Shown here: positions 23,443 to 31,992 of the stretch, in pieces
How the letters are laid out: each line of letters opens with the position of its first letter
Position numbering within the stretch: position 1 is the first letter of the stretch
Assembly: GCA_002493635.1 (NCBI GenBank)
Contig: DKZL01000061.1
Span: 54,674 to 89,574, forward strand
DNA: 34,901 bases
Origin: Ruminococcaceae bacterium UBA7075
Lineage (GTDB): Bacteria; Bacillota; Clostridia; Oscillospirales; Acutalibacteraceae
Direction of reading: 5' to 3'
Translations under genes and position numbers: made by a program
The notes under the pieces: generated by a model
What the model saw: the letters and a program-made list of their open reading frames with translations, nothing else
What the model was told of the DNA's origin: nothing
Database searches by the model: none

Positions 23443-24318
23443 TTACATTAACGATACAAGGTCAGACAGGTCAAATTCATTTTGCAGTGCTCCGTTAAGC
23501 GCAAACCCAATAAGTCGTGAGGCACGCTCTGTGAGCAAGTCAATTTCACGTGGTATTACAATCATATCACGGTTGTTTGGACGTATGAGCTTTTGCGTCT
23601 GTTTTGTATATTCGTCTTCAAGCAGATCACTTGCAAGCGTCTGAATGTCAACAACTGTCGGAACTCCAATAGCGATTACGGGAACTCCTATGGTTTCCTG
23701 ATTAATTTTGGTTCGGTGATTTCCGACACCTGCACCGGGCGAGATTCCTGTGTCGCTAATTTGCAGGGTGCACCCGAGACGTTCAAGACGGCGAGAGGCG
23801 AGAGCGTCAATGGCAACTACGGCAGTAGGTTTAATTCTTTTGACAATGCTCAGTATATATTCGCCTGTTTCTATACCTGTCTGACCTGTCACTCCTGATT
23901 GAATTACGGCAACGGGGCGCAGACGGTCAAGCCCTGTAGCCCGTGCAATTTCACCCGATATATGTCTTGTAGCAAGAACACGAGAGCTTGCTTTTGGTCC
24001 GAGTGAATCGGGTGTAATCTCAGTGTTGCCAAGTCCTACAACAAGTACAAGCCCGTTTACCGGCAAAAGTCTGCGTATTTCTTCGCCTATTGTTATGAGC
24101 CGCCGATCGGTTTCAGAAAAATTGTCTGTGAGCGATGGCAGTTCAATGGTGATATATGTTCCGATTTCTTTACCGAGAGAAAGCTTTGCCTTTTGATTTT
24201 TTACCTTAAGTCTTGATATGGACAAATTATTTTCTTTATAGGATTTAAATTCAACACCGCTTACATTTTCGCCTGCAATTTCCCGTGCTTCTACGGCAAG
24301 GTCTGTTCTGAGCTGCAT
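23443..24318 (-). CDS. gpr: Germination protease GPR (small acid-soluble protein protease)
   Basis: GPR degrades the DNA-protecting SASP proteins at germination. The 291 residues carry the conserved LRTDLAVEA start, VVGLGNTEITPDSLGPKA, and VVAIDALASRR. The protein begins only 4 residues before the TDLA processing site, so its propeptide would be very short (about 6 residues against about 15 in Bacillus). The ATG at 24318 has GAGG 8 bases upstream, and an in-frame TGA two codons before the ATG excludes a longer form. It heads the gpr-spoIIP pair. A forespore promoter is expected; only a CATTATA-like -10 is visible. Confidence 0.95.
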   Translation of the reverse strand: MQLRTDLAVEAREIAGENVSGVEFKSYKENNLSISRLKVKNQKAKLSLGKEIGTYITIELPSLTDNFSETDRRLITIGEEIRRLLPVNGLVLVVGLGNTEITPDSLGPKASSRVLATRHISGEIARATGLDRLRPVAVIQSGVTGQTGIETGEYILSIVKRIKPTAVVAIDALASRRLERLGCTLQISDTGISPGAGVGNHRTKINQETIGVPVIAIGVPTVVDIQTLASDLLEDEYTKQTQKLIRPNNRDMIVIPREIDLLTERASRLIGFALNGALQNEFDLSDLVSLM

Positions 24319-24383
24319 ATATCATACCTCTTTAATCTATAATGTATATTAATTATTATGGCTAAAAATGATTTCTGTTATTC

Positions 24384-24412
24384 TTTACAAAAGTAATGCA
24401 ATTTGTTATAAT
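24384..24412 (+). promoter_or_regulatory. Promoter for the dockerin peptidase
   Basis: TTTACA (24384-24389), 17 bases, TATAAT (24407-24412). The transcript would start near 24419, about 66 bases before the ATG. Confidence 0.65.
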
Positions 24413-24484
24413 TAAAGATAATAAAATTTTAATTAAAACTTGTCGGAAAATTTAAACAGAATTTTAATTAAGTTGGTGAATTAT

Positions 24485-26155
24485 ATGAAGAAAATTAAAA
24501 TTACTAAATTAATTGCAGTTATTTCGGCTGTCGGTATTATTTCATCTTTCGGTGCTTTCGGAGCAAGTGCTGCCGTTGTTGATAATGCTTTGGGTGTTTC
24601 ATCTTCATTTGAAAAAACTGATATTAAGATTGCTGAAATTGCAGAAAGTAAACTTCCTTCAAAATATAGTTCTGTTGATTTAGGATATGTTACCGGTATA
24701 AAGAACCAGAAGTATGATGATTGTTGGGTGTATTCCGGTATTGGTTCTTTTGAATCAAAGTTGCTGAAGGAAGGAATAAACATAGGAGATATGTCAGCTG
24801 ACTGGGCAAATGTATGGGCAACAAAAAAACTTAACGGAAAGGGTTGGCAGAGAAACTATAAATCATCCGGATACAGCAATATAATGCCTGGGTATCTTAC
24901 ATCGTGGTATGGCGGTATTTTAGAAAATGATATTGCCCCTGTTGATTTCAGTAAGGATGTTTATGGTGATATGGCTCCTGATAATCTTACAAGGTACGGT
25001 GTAACATCAATTCGTTATCTTTCAAAGTCCGAACCTGACCAAATAAAGAAGTCCATAATGGATAATGGCGGAGTAAGTACATCGTATGCGCATACTGTAA
25101 GATGTCTTAAAAATAATCAATCATACTTTATGCCCGAATCTTACACAAACAGTTATCTGGGACATTCAGTCGAAATAGTCGGATGGGATGACAATTATTC
25201 AAGAAATAATTTTGGTGAATATCGAAATTTAAAACCTGATAATGATGGCGCATGGCTAGTCAGAAACAGTTGGGGAAATTATAATTCGCTTGGCGGATAT
25301 TTCTGGATTTCATACGAGGATAAGTATGTTTTCAGTTCAAAGTATGATCCGTCATATACAATTCAGAATGTAATGAAAATTACAGATAATGTAAAGCTTA
25401 AGCAGAATGAAGTTTACGGTGCAACCTATGATTTTTCGTATGTACTGGCTGATGAAATTACATATATCAACAAATTCGATTTTTCTGACGATTATAACAT
25501 CATAGACAAGGTTATATTTGAAACCGGGTGTATAGGCGCTGATTATGACATTTATTACATACCTGTGGAAAATGAAGTTCCGCAGGATGATGAAAGCAAA
25601 TGGATAAAACTTGACAGCGGCAAGGTTGATTTCAGAGGATATATCTGTGCTGATTTTGATGATTTTACAGCACCGGAAGGGTATGGCGCAATTGGTGTTA
25701 AAATTGACTCCGGTGCATTAAATGACGGGAAAACATATGATGATGAATCATATATACCAAACTCTGTCGGAGTCGGCGAGTGGACATGGACAGCAGATCA
25801 CGTTTATGTATTTATTAATGATTCGAAGCACGGCGACAGCTTTATAAAATATGATGAAGAATCAATTGAGCTGCTTGACTGGTATAAGAATAAGCTTGAT
25901 GATGATATTGGCGGTACCTTTGTAATCAAGGCTGTTACAAGGAAAGATAATGAGGAGGATTATATGCTTGGCGATGTGAACCTTGACAGACAAATAACGA
26001 TTGACGATGTCACACTCGCACAGAAATATCTTGCCAATTTAAACGATTTGTCGGAACAGTCACAAAAAAATGCTGATATAGATAAAAACGGACAGATAAA
26101 TATTGACGATGTAACTGATATTCAAAAGTATATGGCAGGTCTGTTTGAATGGTAA
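24485..26155 (+). CDS. Secreted papain-like (C1A) cysteine peptidase with dockerin
   Basis: The signal peptide is residues 1-29 (ending GASA). The peptidase domain has the oxyanion Gln75 and catalytic Cys80 in NQKYDDCWVYS, His227 in LGHSVEIVGWDD and Asn261 in VRNSWGN. After it lies a beta-rich region (about 285-480) that resembles the lectin-like domain often fused to clostridial C1 peptidases. The dockerin (about 495-556) reads DVNLDRQITIDD and DIDKNGQINIDD, each with an xxQKY helix. Note Arg in the first Ca loop where Gly is usual. An in-frame TTG at 24440 exists, but ATG 24485 has GGTGA and gives a proper signal peptide. So a protease is predicted to join the same cohesin complex as the amylases. 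Its substrate is unknown. Confidence 0.9.
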   Translation: MKKIKITKLIAVISAVGIISSFGAFGASAAVVDNALGVSSSFEKTDIKIAEIAESKLPSKYSSVDLGYVTGIKNQKYDDCWVYSGIGSFESKLLKEGINIGDMSADWANVWATKKLNGKGWQRNYKSSGYSNIMPGYLTSWYGGILENDIAPVDFSKDVYGDMAPDNLTRYGVTSIRYLSKSEPDQIKKSIMDNGGVSTSYAHTVRCLKNNQSYFMPESYTNSYLGHSVEIVGWDDNYSRNNFGEYRNLKPDNDGAWLVRNSWGNYNSLGGYFWISYEDKYVFSSKYDPSYTIQNVMKITDNVKLKQNEVYGATYDFSYVLADEITYINKFDFSDDYNIIDKVIFETGCIGADYDIYYIPVENEVPQDDESKWIKLDSGKVDFRGYICADFDDFTAPEGYGAIGVKIDSGALNDGKTYDDESYIPNSVGVGEWTWTADHVYVFINDSKHGDSFIKYDEESIELLDWYKNKLDDDIGGTFVIKAVTRKDNEEDYMLGDVNLDRQITIDDVTLAQKYLANLNDLSEQSQKNADIDKNGQINIDDVTDIQKYMAGLFEW

Positions 26156-26173
26156 TTCATACTTGTAGGTGGT

Positions 26174-26195
26174 ATAGTGTGAAAATTCACACTAT
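26174..26195. terminator. Perfect palindrome after the C1A peptidase gene
   Basis: ATAGTGTGAA-AA-TTCACACTAT is a perfect inverted repeat 19 bases after the stop codon. The T-run after it is poor, so terminator function is uncertain. Confidence 0.5.
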
Positions 26196-26211
26196 TATAA
26201 TTTATATTGCC

Positions 26212-26316
26212 CGCTCAGTTTGCCGCAAGCGGCAACGAGCGATGGCTAAATTGCCATTTTACACCTTATCTGCCCATAGTAAGGTTGTGAGAAATTTTAA
26301 TTACTATTTGTGGGCG
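26212..26316 (+). ncRNA. Multi-hairpin leader upstream of rarA
   Basis: Three hairpins follow each other. First, CGCTC, TTGCCGC-AA-GCGGCAA and GAGCG (26212-26241). Second, ATGGC/GCCAT (26242-26257) followed by TTT. Third, GCCCATAGTAA (26272-26282) pairs with TTACTA (26301-26306) and TGGGC (26311-26315). The last closes right on the GCGGAAAGG ribosome site of rarA. I do not recognise a known riboswitch class. It could be an attenuator or a remnant of a repeat element. Confidence 0.45.
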
Positions 26317-26324
26317 GAAAGGCT

Positions 26325-27605
26325 ATGGCAATTAGAATGAATAAACCTCTTGCTGACAGGTTCAGACCTCAGACGCTTGATGATATTGTGGGGCAGAAGC
26401 ATCTGCTTGAAGAGGGAAAGCCCCTGAGAAAAATTATTGAAAGCGGAGAAATACCGAATTTGATATTTTACGGTCCCTCGGGTGTGGGAAAAACAACGCT
26501 TGCAACTTATATTGCAAAAAAAACTAACAGAACACTCAAAAAGCTAAATGGTACAACTGCATCTACTGCGGACATTAAACAGATTGTTTCGGAACTCAGC
26601 ACATTTCAGGGACTTAACGGTATTTTGCTCTACCTTGACGAAATACAGTATTTTAATAAAAAACAGCAGCAGACTCTGCTCGAATACATTGAAAACGGCA
26701 GTATCACTCTTATTGCTTCAACTACGGAAAATCCGTATTTCTATGTGTATAATGCAATTCTGAGCCGTTCGACAGTTTTTGAATTTAAATCAGTGATACC
26801 CGATGAAATTGAAAAAGCGGTATACCGTGCTGTGAAGCTTCTTGAAGAAGAGCAGGGAGTAGTCATTGATTTACCGCAAGATTGTGCAAGAAAGATTGCA
26901 TTTGGATGCGGAGGAGATGTACGCAAGGCAATGAATGCCGTTGAACTGTCGGTTATTGCGTCTGATGAAGAAAGCGGAGTAAAGAAAGTTGCGCTTGATA
27001 CCGTGGAACAGCTTGTACAGAAAAGTGCAATCAGATATGACAAGGACGGCGATGAGCATTATGACTTAGTTTCTGCGTATCAGAAAAGTATGCGAGGAAG
27101 TGATGCAAATGCAGCTCTTCATTATCTTGCAAGAATTTTAGAAGCAGGTGATTTACCGAGTGCGTGCCGCAGACTTATGGTTTGCGTTTGCGAGGACGTG
27201 GGCCTTGCGTACCCTCAGCTAATACCTATTGTAAAATCGTGCGTGGATATTGCGCAGTCAGTGGGTTTGCCTGAAGCAAGAATACCTCTTGCAGATGCTG
27301 TAGTTTTGGTTTGCAACGCACCAAAGTCAAATTCGGCGTATTTAGGGATTAACTCTGCGATAACTGACTTAAAGAACGGCAAATGCGGACCTGTTCCCAG
27401 AAATCTTCAGAATATGCATTATGACGGCGAAGATAATACTAACAAAGGTCAGTTCTATGTTTATCCTCACGATTATCCGAATCATTGGATTTATCAGCAG
27501 TATTTGCCTGACATAATAAAGGACAGACAATATTATAAGTATGGCGACAATAAAAATGAACAGTTGTTCAAGAACTATTGGGATAAAGTAAAAAACAGTA
27601 AATAA
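26325..27605 (+). CDS. rarA: Replication-associated recombination protein A (MgsA/RarA AAA+ ATPase)
   Basis: RarA is a clamp-loader-like ATPase that acts at stalled replication forks. Its motifs are GPSGVGKTTLA (Walker A), LYLDEIQYF (Walker B), STTENPYF (sensor 1), and GGDVRKAMNA (sensor 2). The C-terminal MgsA domain follows (RILEAGDLPSACRRL and the NHWIYQQYLPD stretch near the end). The length, 426 residues, is normal. In-frame starts are GTG 26310, ATG 26325 and ATG 26337; I chose 26325 because GGAAAGG is just upstream. Its leader contains several hairpins, and a terminator follows. Confidence 0.94.
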   Translation: MAIRMNKPLADRFRPQTLDDIVGQKHLLEEGKPLRKIIESGEIPNLIFYGPSGVGKTTLATYIAKKTNRTLKKLNGTTASTADIKQIVSELSTFQGLNGILLYLDEIQYFNKKQQQTLLEYIENGSITLIASTTENPYFYVYNAILSRSTVFEFKSVIPDEIEKAVYRAVKLLEEEQGVVIDLPQDCARKIAFGCGGDVRKAMNAVELSVIASDEESGVKKVALDTVEQLVQKSAIRYDKDGDEHYDLVSAYQKSMRGSDANAALHYLARILEAGDLPSACRRLMVCVCEDVGLAYPQLIPIVKSCVDIAQSVGLPEARIPLADAVVLVCNAPKSNSAYLGINSAITDLKNGKCGPVPRNLQNMHYDGEDNTNKGQFYVYPHDYPNHWIYQQYLPDIIKDRQYYKYGDNKNEQLFKNYWDKVKNSK

Positions 27606-27612
27606 TAAACAG

Positions 27613-27662
27613 AAGGATAGCGATGACTAAAGTATCAAGATATGTTATTGCTATCCTTTTGT
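27613..27662 (+). terminator. Terminator after rarA
   Basis: AAGGATAGC (27613-27621) pairs with GCTATCCTT (27650-27658), followed by TTGTTTATTT. The loop of 28 bases is long. Confidence 0.65.
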
Positions 27663-27710
27663 TTATTTATAGTATTAATTTGTGGTGATAAAAGAGAATT
27701 GTACATTATA

Positions 27711-27722
27711 TACAAATTGTAA
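27711..27722. promoter_or_regulatory. Palindromic 12-mer shared with the CHAP upstream region
   Basis: TACAAATTGTAA here is identical to 22209-22220 upstream of the wall-anchored CHAP gene. Both lie in the non-coding region before a surface-protein gene. Confidence 0.35.
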
Positions 27723-27807
27723 TGAAATAATTTGGAAGTTGAAAAATGTTTATTTTCTTTATAAGAAAATATAAAAAAACATAGTAATGTAGAATATATT
27801 GTGTAAA

Positions 27808-27835
27808 TGTGGGGGAGTTTGATAACTAAACCACA
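27808..27835 (+). other. Stem-loop in the leader of the CBM26 gene
   Basis: TGTGG pairs with CCACA and AGTT with AACT, separated by a symmetrical GGG/AAA internal loop; the apical loop is TGAT. A second hairpin, TATTTTCTT/AAGAAAATA, lies at 27751-27771. In the rest of the 27663-27872 gap I see no gene. Confidence 0.45.
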
Positions 27836-27872
27836 AGAACAACCATAAATAATGAATCGGAGGAAAATCATT

Positions 27873-29435
27873 ATGGCAAACAAAAAACACAGAGTTTTAT
27901 GTATTGTTCTCTGTCTTATGCTTGCATTATCTGCTCTTGTAGTTGGAACAAGTGCGGTTTCTGCGGCAACTGGCGACACAGTATATGTAAAACTCAACAA
28001 CGGATGGTCACAGGTTTATATCTATGCATGGACCGATGGCGCAGGCAATAACAAAGCATGGCCTGGTGAGAAGATGACTAAAGTCACAGATGGTGTGTAC
28101 AGCTACACTTATTCAAAAGACTTTGATATGGTTATCTTCAACAATGGTAGCGGTGCTCAAACCGGTAACCTTACTTACACAGGCAATGGAGGTAACGGTA
28201 AGATTTATGACCTTTCAAAGGGTACATGGTCTGTTTATACTGATGCTCCAACAAATCCAACAACAGCAACAACACCAACATCGGCTACAACACCAACAAC
28301 TGCTACTCAGCCTTCAACAGGTTCAACAGGTGACGGCGTTACAGTTTATCTCAAAAACGAGGCAGGCTGGTCAACTCCAACATGCTATATGTGGACTGAT
28401 GGCGCAGGCAATAATCATGCTTGGCCTGGTGAAAAAATGACAGAAATTGGCGATGGCGTGTATATGTACACATCTTCAAAGGTTTACAAGAATTGTATTT
28501 TCAATGGCGGCAGTGATTCTAATAAAACAGGTGACCTTACTGCTATGGATGGATGCATCTATGACAATAAAGCAAATAAATGGGAAAAGTATGACACAAG
28601 TCCGCTCCAGGTTAAGTCATTCAGTGCAGAACCAAACAAAGGTGTTTATACAGATACAGATATTTTAATTTCAACTTCTGCACTTAATACACAGACTGGT
28701 GCTGCTGTAAGCTACAAAATTTCTGTAACTAACGCTTCAGGTTCTACTTCTGTATTATCTGATTTCAGTGCAACTAACACATTGATTTGGACACCGACAG
28801 TAGCTGGTGACTACACAATCACTTTTGATTACAAAGATGCTGACGGCAATACAAATCAGCGTACAACAGCAATTTCAGTTGATGATGATACAAATCTTGT
28901 TAAGCCTGTAATTAAGAGTGTATCTCCTGCTAACCTTAATTCTGTAAAGGTTAATACTGATGCTACTGTTACTGTAAAAGCAGGCGGCGGTAAGACAGGT
29001 ACTAATCTTCTTTTCTATAAGTATGTTATAGTTGATCCTAACGGAGTAAAGAATACACCTTACTACTCACTCAGCAGCACATACAAATTCACACCGACTG
29101 TAGTTGGTACATATAAGGTTACTGTGTATGTTCAGGCTTCAGATAACTCTTCTGTAAGCAAAACATATTCTTACAATGCTATTGACGGTGAGCTTCCAAC
29201 AAGTAAACCAATACCTACAATAGCTACTCAGCCTTCAACTTCACCGTTTATTAAGGGTGATGCTAATCACAACGGTAAGATTGATATTGATGATGTAACA
29301 TACATTCAGAAATACTGTGCTGACTTCTCAGGATTTACAGTATCAGTTGACGAATGCGATATGGATAACGACAATTCTATTTCAGTCATGGACGCTACAA
29401 TAATCCAGAAGATAATGGCTGGCATTACAGTTTAA
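27873..29435 (+). CDS. Secreted starch-binding protein: tandem CBM26, Ig-like domains, dockerin
   Basis: There is no catalytic domain; the protein should hold starch for the amylosome. Signal peptide 1-31 (ends VSA). CBM26-1 (about 35-122) and CBM26-2 (about 152-240) both contain WTDGAGNN and AWPGEKMT. A Thr/Pro linker separates them. Two Ig-like beta domains follow (about 245-340 and 345-440), then a linker and a dockerin (about 460-520: DANHNGKIDIDD and DMDNDNSISVMD). The frame is open from ATG 27852, but CGGAGG at 27857-27862 is the ribosome site of ATG 27873. The amylase gene starts 18 bases after its stop. The module set is similar in kind to the starch adherence proteins (Sas) described in R. 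bromii. Confidence 0.92.
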   Translation: MANKKHRVLCIVLCLMLALSALVVGTSAVSAATGDTVYVKLNNGWSQVYIYAWTDGAGNNKAWPGEKMTKVTDGVYSYTYSKDFDMVIFNNGSGAQTGNLTYTGNGGNGKIYDLSKGTWSVYTDAPTNPTTATTPTSATTPTTATQPSTGSTGDGVTVYLKNEAGWSTPTCYMWTDGAGNNHAWPGEKMTEIGDGVYMYTSSKVYKNCIFNGGSDSNKTGDLTAMDGCIYDNKANKWEKYDTSPLQVKSFSAEPNKGVYTDTDILISTSALNTQTGAAVSYKISVTNASGSTSVLSDFSATNTLIWTPTVAGDYTITFDYKDADGNTNQRTTAISVDDDTNLVKPVIKSVSPANLNSVKVNTDATVTVKAGGGKTGTNLLFYKYVIVDPNGVKNTPYYSLSSTYKFTPTVVGTYKVTVYVQASDNSSVSKTYSYNAIDGELPTSKPIPTIATQPSTSPFIKGDANHNGKIDIDDVTYIQKYCADFSGFTVSVDECDMDNDNSISVMDATIIQKIMAGITV

Positions 29436-29453
29436 AATTGAGGGTAAAAAGGT

Positions 29454-31886
29454 ATGACAAATTTTAAAAAAATATGTGCCCTTGTCCTTTCATTAATGAT
29501 TATTGTTACAGCAGGCATTGTATCTGTCAGTGCCGTACAATCAGATGATAATTCCGAAGTAGCAGCAGACAGTGCTACTACCGGTACTATTACCATTCAT
29601 GTAAGGGACAACGACACATCACAACCATATGTTTATTTGTGGAATTCACTTCCTACAAACTCAGCAATGTCAAAATCATATCCGGGCGAAAAGATGACGA
29701 AGGCCGGAAAATGGTTTGACTATGTAGTAAATGATGTTACTAAGGTAAACGCTATTGTTACTGATGCAACAGGCAATCAGTACTCAAGCGAAAAAATGCT
29801 TACACTCACAACTGATACAACAGGCGAGTGGTGGTGCGATAACGGTAAGTGGTCAAAGTATGACCCTGACGAGCCGGATCCAATCAGCAGTGTTGATATG
29901 CGTGAGGATTCAATTTACTTTGTAATTACTACTCGTTTCTATGACGGTGATACAGGCAACAATGTTCACTGCTGGGATGATGGTACTGCAAACAACCCTG
30001 ACAGCGACCCTGCATGGCGTGGTGACTTCAAAGGTCTTGCTGACAAGCTTGACTACATCAAGGCTCTCGGCTTCTCTGCAATCTGGGTTACTCCGGTTGT
30101 AACAAACGCTTCCGGTTATGACTACCACGGCTATCATGCTATGGACTTCAGCACAGTTGATCGTCGTTATGAAAGCGATGATTTTACATTTGAAGATCTC
30201 ATCAGAGCAGCTCATCAGAAGGGTATGAAGATTGTACAGGATGTTGTTTTACAGCATACAGGTAACTTCGGTGAATCCTTCTTCAGTCCTATATTTACAA
30301 AGGATTATGACGCAATGTTCAATTCTGATATTACTCAGACAGGTAAAATTGAGAAGGAAATGATTCCTACTGACTATCTCCTCTCTTCATATGGTCTTAA
30401 TTCAGCTGAAGAATATTGGTCACAGCTTCCAGGCATCCAGTATAAGCAGAGACTTGACCTTATGAAAAACTTGAGCGATTATCCTTCAAATCTTGGTAAC
30501 TCAACAGGTAATCTTCCTGATCTCTCAAAGGATTCAAGTATGGCAAAAATTTCACAGAGTGAAGTTTATAATCCAGATAACTATTACCACAGTGGTTATT
30601 TCCAGAGTTTGAACTGGGATGACTGGACATGTAAGTTCTGTCAGATTGCAGGTGACTGCGTTGACCTTAACACAGAAAATCCAGCTGTTGCTGAATATGT
30701 TGTTGATTGCTTTAGCAAGTATATTGAAATGGGCGTTGATGGTTTCCGTGTTGATACTGTTCGTCATATTCCAAGACTTGAACTCAACCTTATGTTTAAT
30801 GACCAGCTCTATGATGCAGCAAAAGCAGCAGGCAATTCCGGCTTTATGATGTACGGTGAAATTTGTACTCGTTACACAGATGTATGGTACAGAGGCCACG
30901 CTGAAGAGTCATCTCCTTACTACACATGGAAAGAGTCTAACAGCAAATGGGCTGATCAGTGGTCATGGGGCACAAGTGCAGAAGATGTTAACAGCAATAT
31001 GAATCTTATTTTGGAACATTATATTGAAGAAGATGATTGCAGTGATGAACCTACTTCAGATAATGCATTCCTTGATGGTATTAATTATCACACACCAGAC
31101 CGTTCCATGGCATCAGGTATGGAAGCAATCGATTTCCAGATGCACAGATGCTTTGGTAGTGCAAGCGGTGCTTTTGGTATTGCAAAGAGTGGCGATAAAT
31201 ACTACAATGATGCAACATACAATGTAATGTATGTTGATTCTCACGACTATGCTCCTGAAGGCTTCGGTGAGGCAAATCGTTTTGCAGGCGGTACTCAGGT
31301 ATGGGCAGAAAACCTTGACCTTATGTTTACATTCCGTGGTATTCCTTGCTTGTACTATGGTTCAGAAGCTGAGTTCCAGAAGGGCGCAGTAATTGATGTT
31401 GGTCCTAACGCTCCTCTCTCAACAACAGGTCGTGCTTACTATGGTGACTTTATTGAGGGCAATGTATCAGCTTCAGACTTTAGTGAATATACAGCTTCAG
31501 GTACAGTTGCAGAAACTCTTGATATGCCTCTTGCAAAGCATTTGCAGAAGCTAAATGCAATCAGAAGAGCTATTCCTGCTCTCCAGAAGGGACAGTACAC
31601 AACATCAAGCACATATGTTTCAGGTGATATGGCATACATTCGTCGTTATACAGACGAAGATGTAGATAGCCTTGCTTGTGTAACTATCTCAAATGGTGCA
31701 ACATTTAAGAATATTCCTAACGGTAAGTATGTTGATGCTGTTACAGGTGATGTTAAGCAGGTTACAGACGGCACACTTACAGTTCCATCTATCGGTACTG
31801 CTAATATGAGAGTATATGTTTGCTGCGCAGATGGATTTACCGATATTAACGGCGCAATCGGCGGCACATCAGCATATATTAACTAA
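29454..31886 (+). CDS. Secreted GH13 alpha-amylase with N-terminal CBM26-like module, no dockerin
   Basis: The 810-residue enzyme has a signal peptide (about 1-27, ends VSA), a CBM26-like module (about 45-140, SYPGEKMTKAG) and a GH13 barrel from about residue 150. Motifs: DVVLQH (Asp263, His268), GVDGFRVDTVRH (nucleophile Asp434), MYGEI (acid/base Glu469) and DSHDYAP (Asp598). The C-terminal beta domain runs to the end with no dockerin and no sortase signal. It is therefore probably released or only held by its CBM. Region I has Gln267 where most GH13 amylases have Asn. Located 18 bases after the CBM26-dockerin gene with an AAAAGG site, so co-transcribed. Alpha-1,4 versus alpha-1,6 preference is not certain. 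Confidence 0.93.
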   Translation: MTNFKKICALVLSLMIIVTAGIVSVSAVQSDDNSEVAADSATTGTITIHVRDNDTSQPYVYLWNSLPTNSAMSKSYPGEKMTKAGKWFDYVVNDVTKVNAIVTDATGNQYSSEKMLTLTTDTTGEWWCDNGKWSKYDPDEPDPISSVDMREDSIYFVITTRFYDGDTGNNVHCWDDGTANNPDSDPAWRGDFKGLADKLDYIKALGFSAIWVTPVVTNASGYDYHGYHAMDFSTVDRRYESDDFTFEDLIRAAHQKGMKIVQDVVLQHTGNFGESFFSPIFTKDYDAMFNSDITQTGKIEKEMIPTDYLLSSYGLNSAEEYWSQLPGIQYKQRLDLMKNLSDYPSNLGNSTGNLPDLSKDSSMAKISQSEVYNPDNYYHSGYFQSLNWDDWTCKFCQIAGDCVDLNTENPAVAEYVVDCFSKYIEMGVDGFRVDTVRHIPRLELNLMFNDQLYDAAKAAGNSGFMMYGEICTRYTDVWYRGHAEESSPYYTWKESNSKWADQWSWGTSAEDVNSNMNLILEHYIEEDDCSDEPTSDNAFLDGINYHTPDRSMASGMEAIDFQMHRCFGSASGAFGIAKSGDKYYNDATYNVMYVDSHDYAPEGFGEANRFAGGTQVWAENLDLMFTFRGIPCLYYGSEAEFQKGAVIDVGPNAPLSTTGRAYYGDFIEGNVSASDFSEYTASGTVAETLDMPLAKHLQKLNAIRRAIPALQKGQYTTSSTYVSGDMAYIRRYTDEDVDSLACVTISNGATFKNIPNGKYVDAVTGDVKQVTDGTLTVPSIGTANMRVYVCCADGFTDINGAIGGTSAYIN

Positions 31887-31908
31887 TAATAATTTCTGAT
31901 ATAAAATT

Positions 31909-31937
31909 ACGGCATCTCATTTGAGATGCCGTTTTTT
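31909..31937 (+). terminator. Terminator after the amylase
   Basis: ACGGCATCTCA (31909-31919) pairs with TGAGATGCCGT (31922-31932) and is followed by TTTTT. Confidence 0.92.
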
Positions 31938-31992
31938 ATCGGAATCTTGCTTGTACTTTTGAGTCTGATACAGAAGAATATTTACATATGTT

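Noticed and set aside
26149..26340. 63-residue ORF between the peptidase and rarA genes
   Set aside because: It overlaps both genes, runs through hairpins, and has no recognisable domain or ribosome site.
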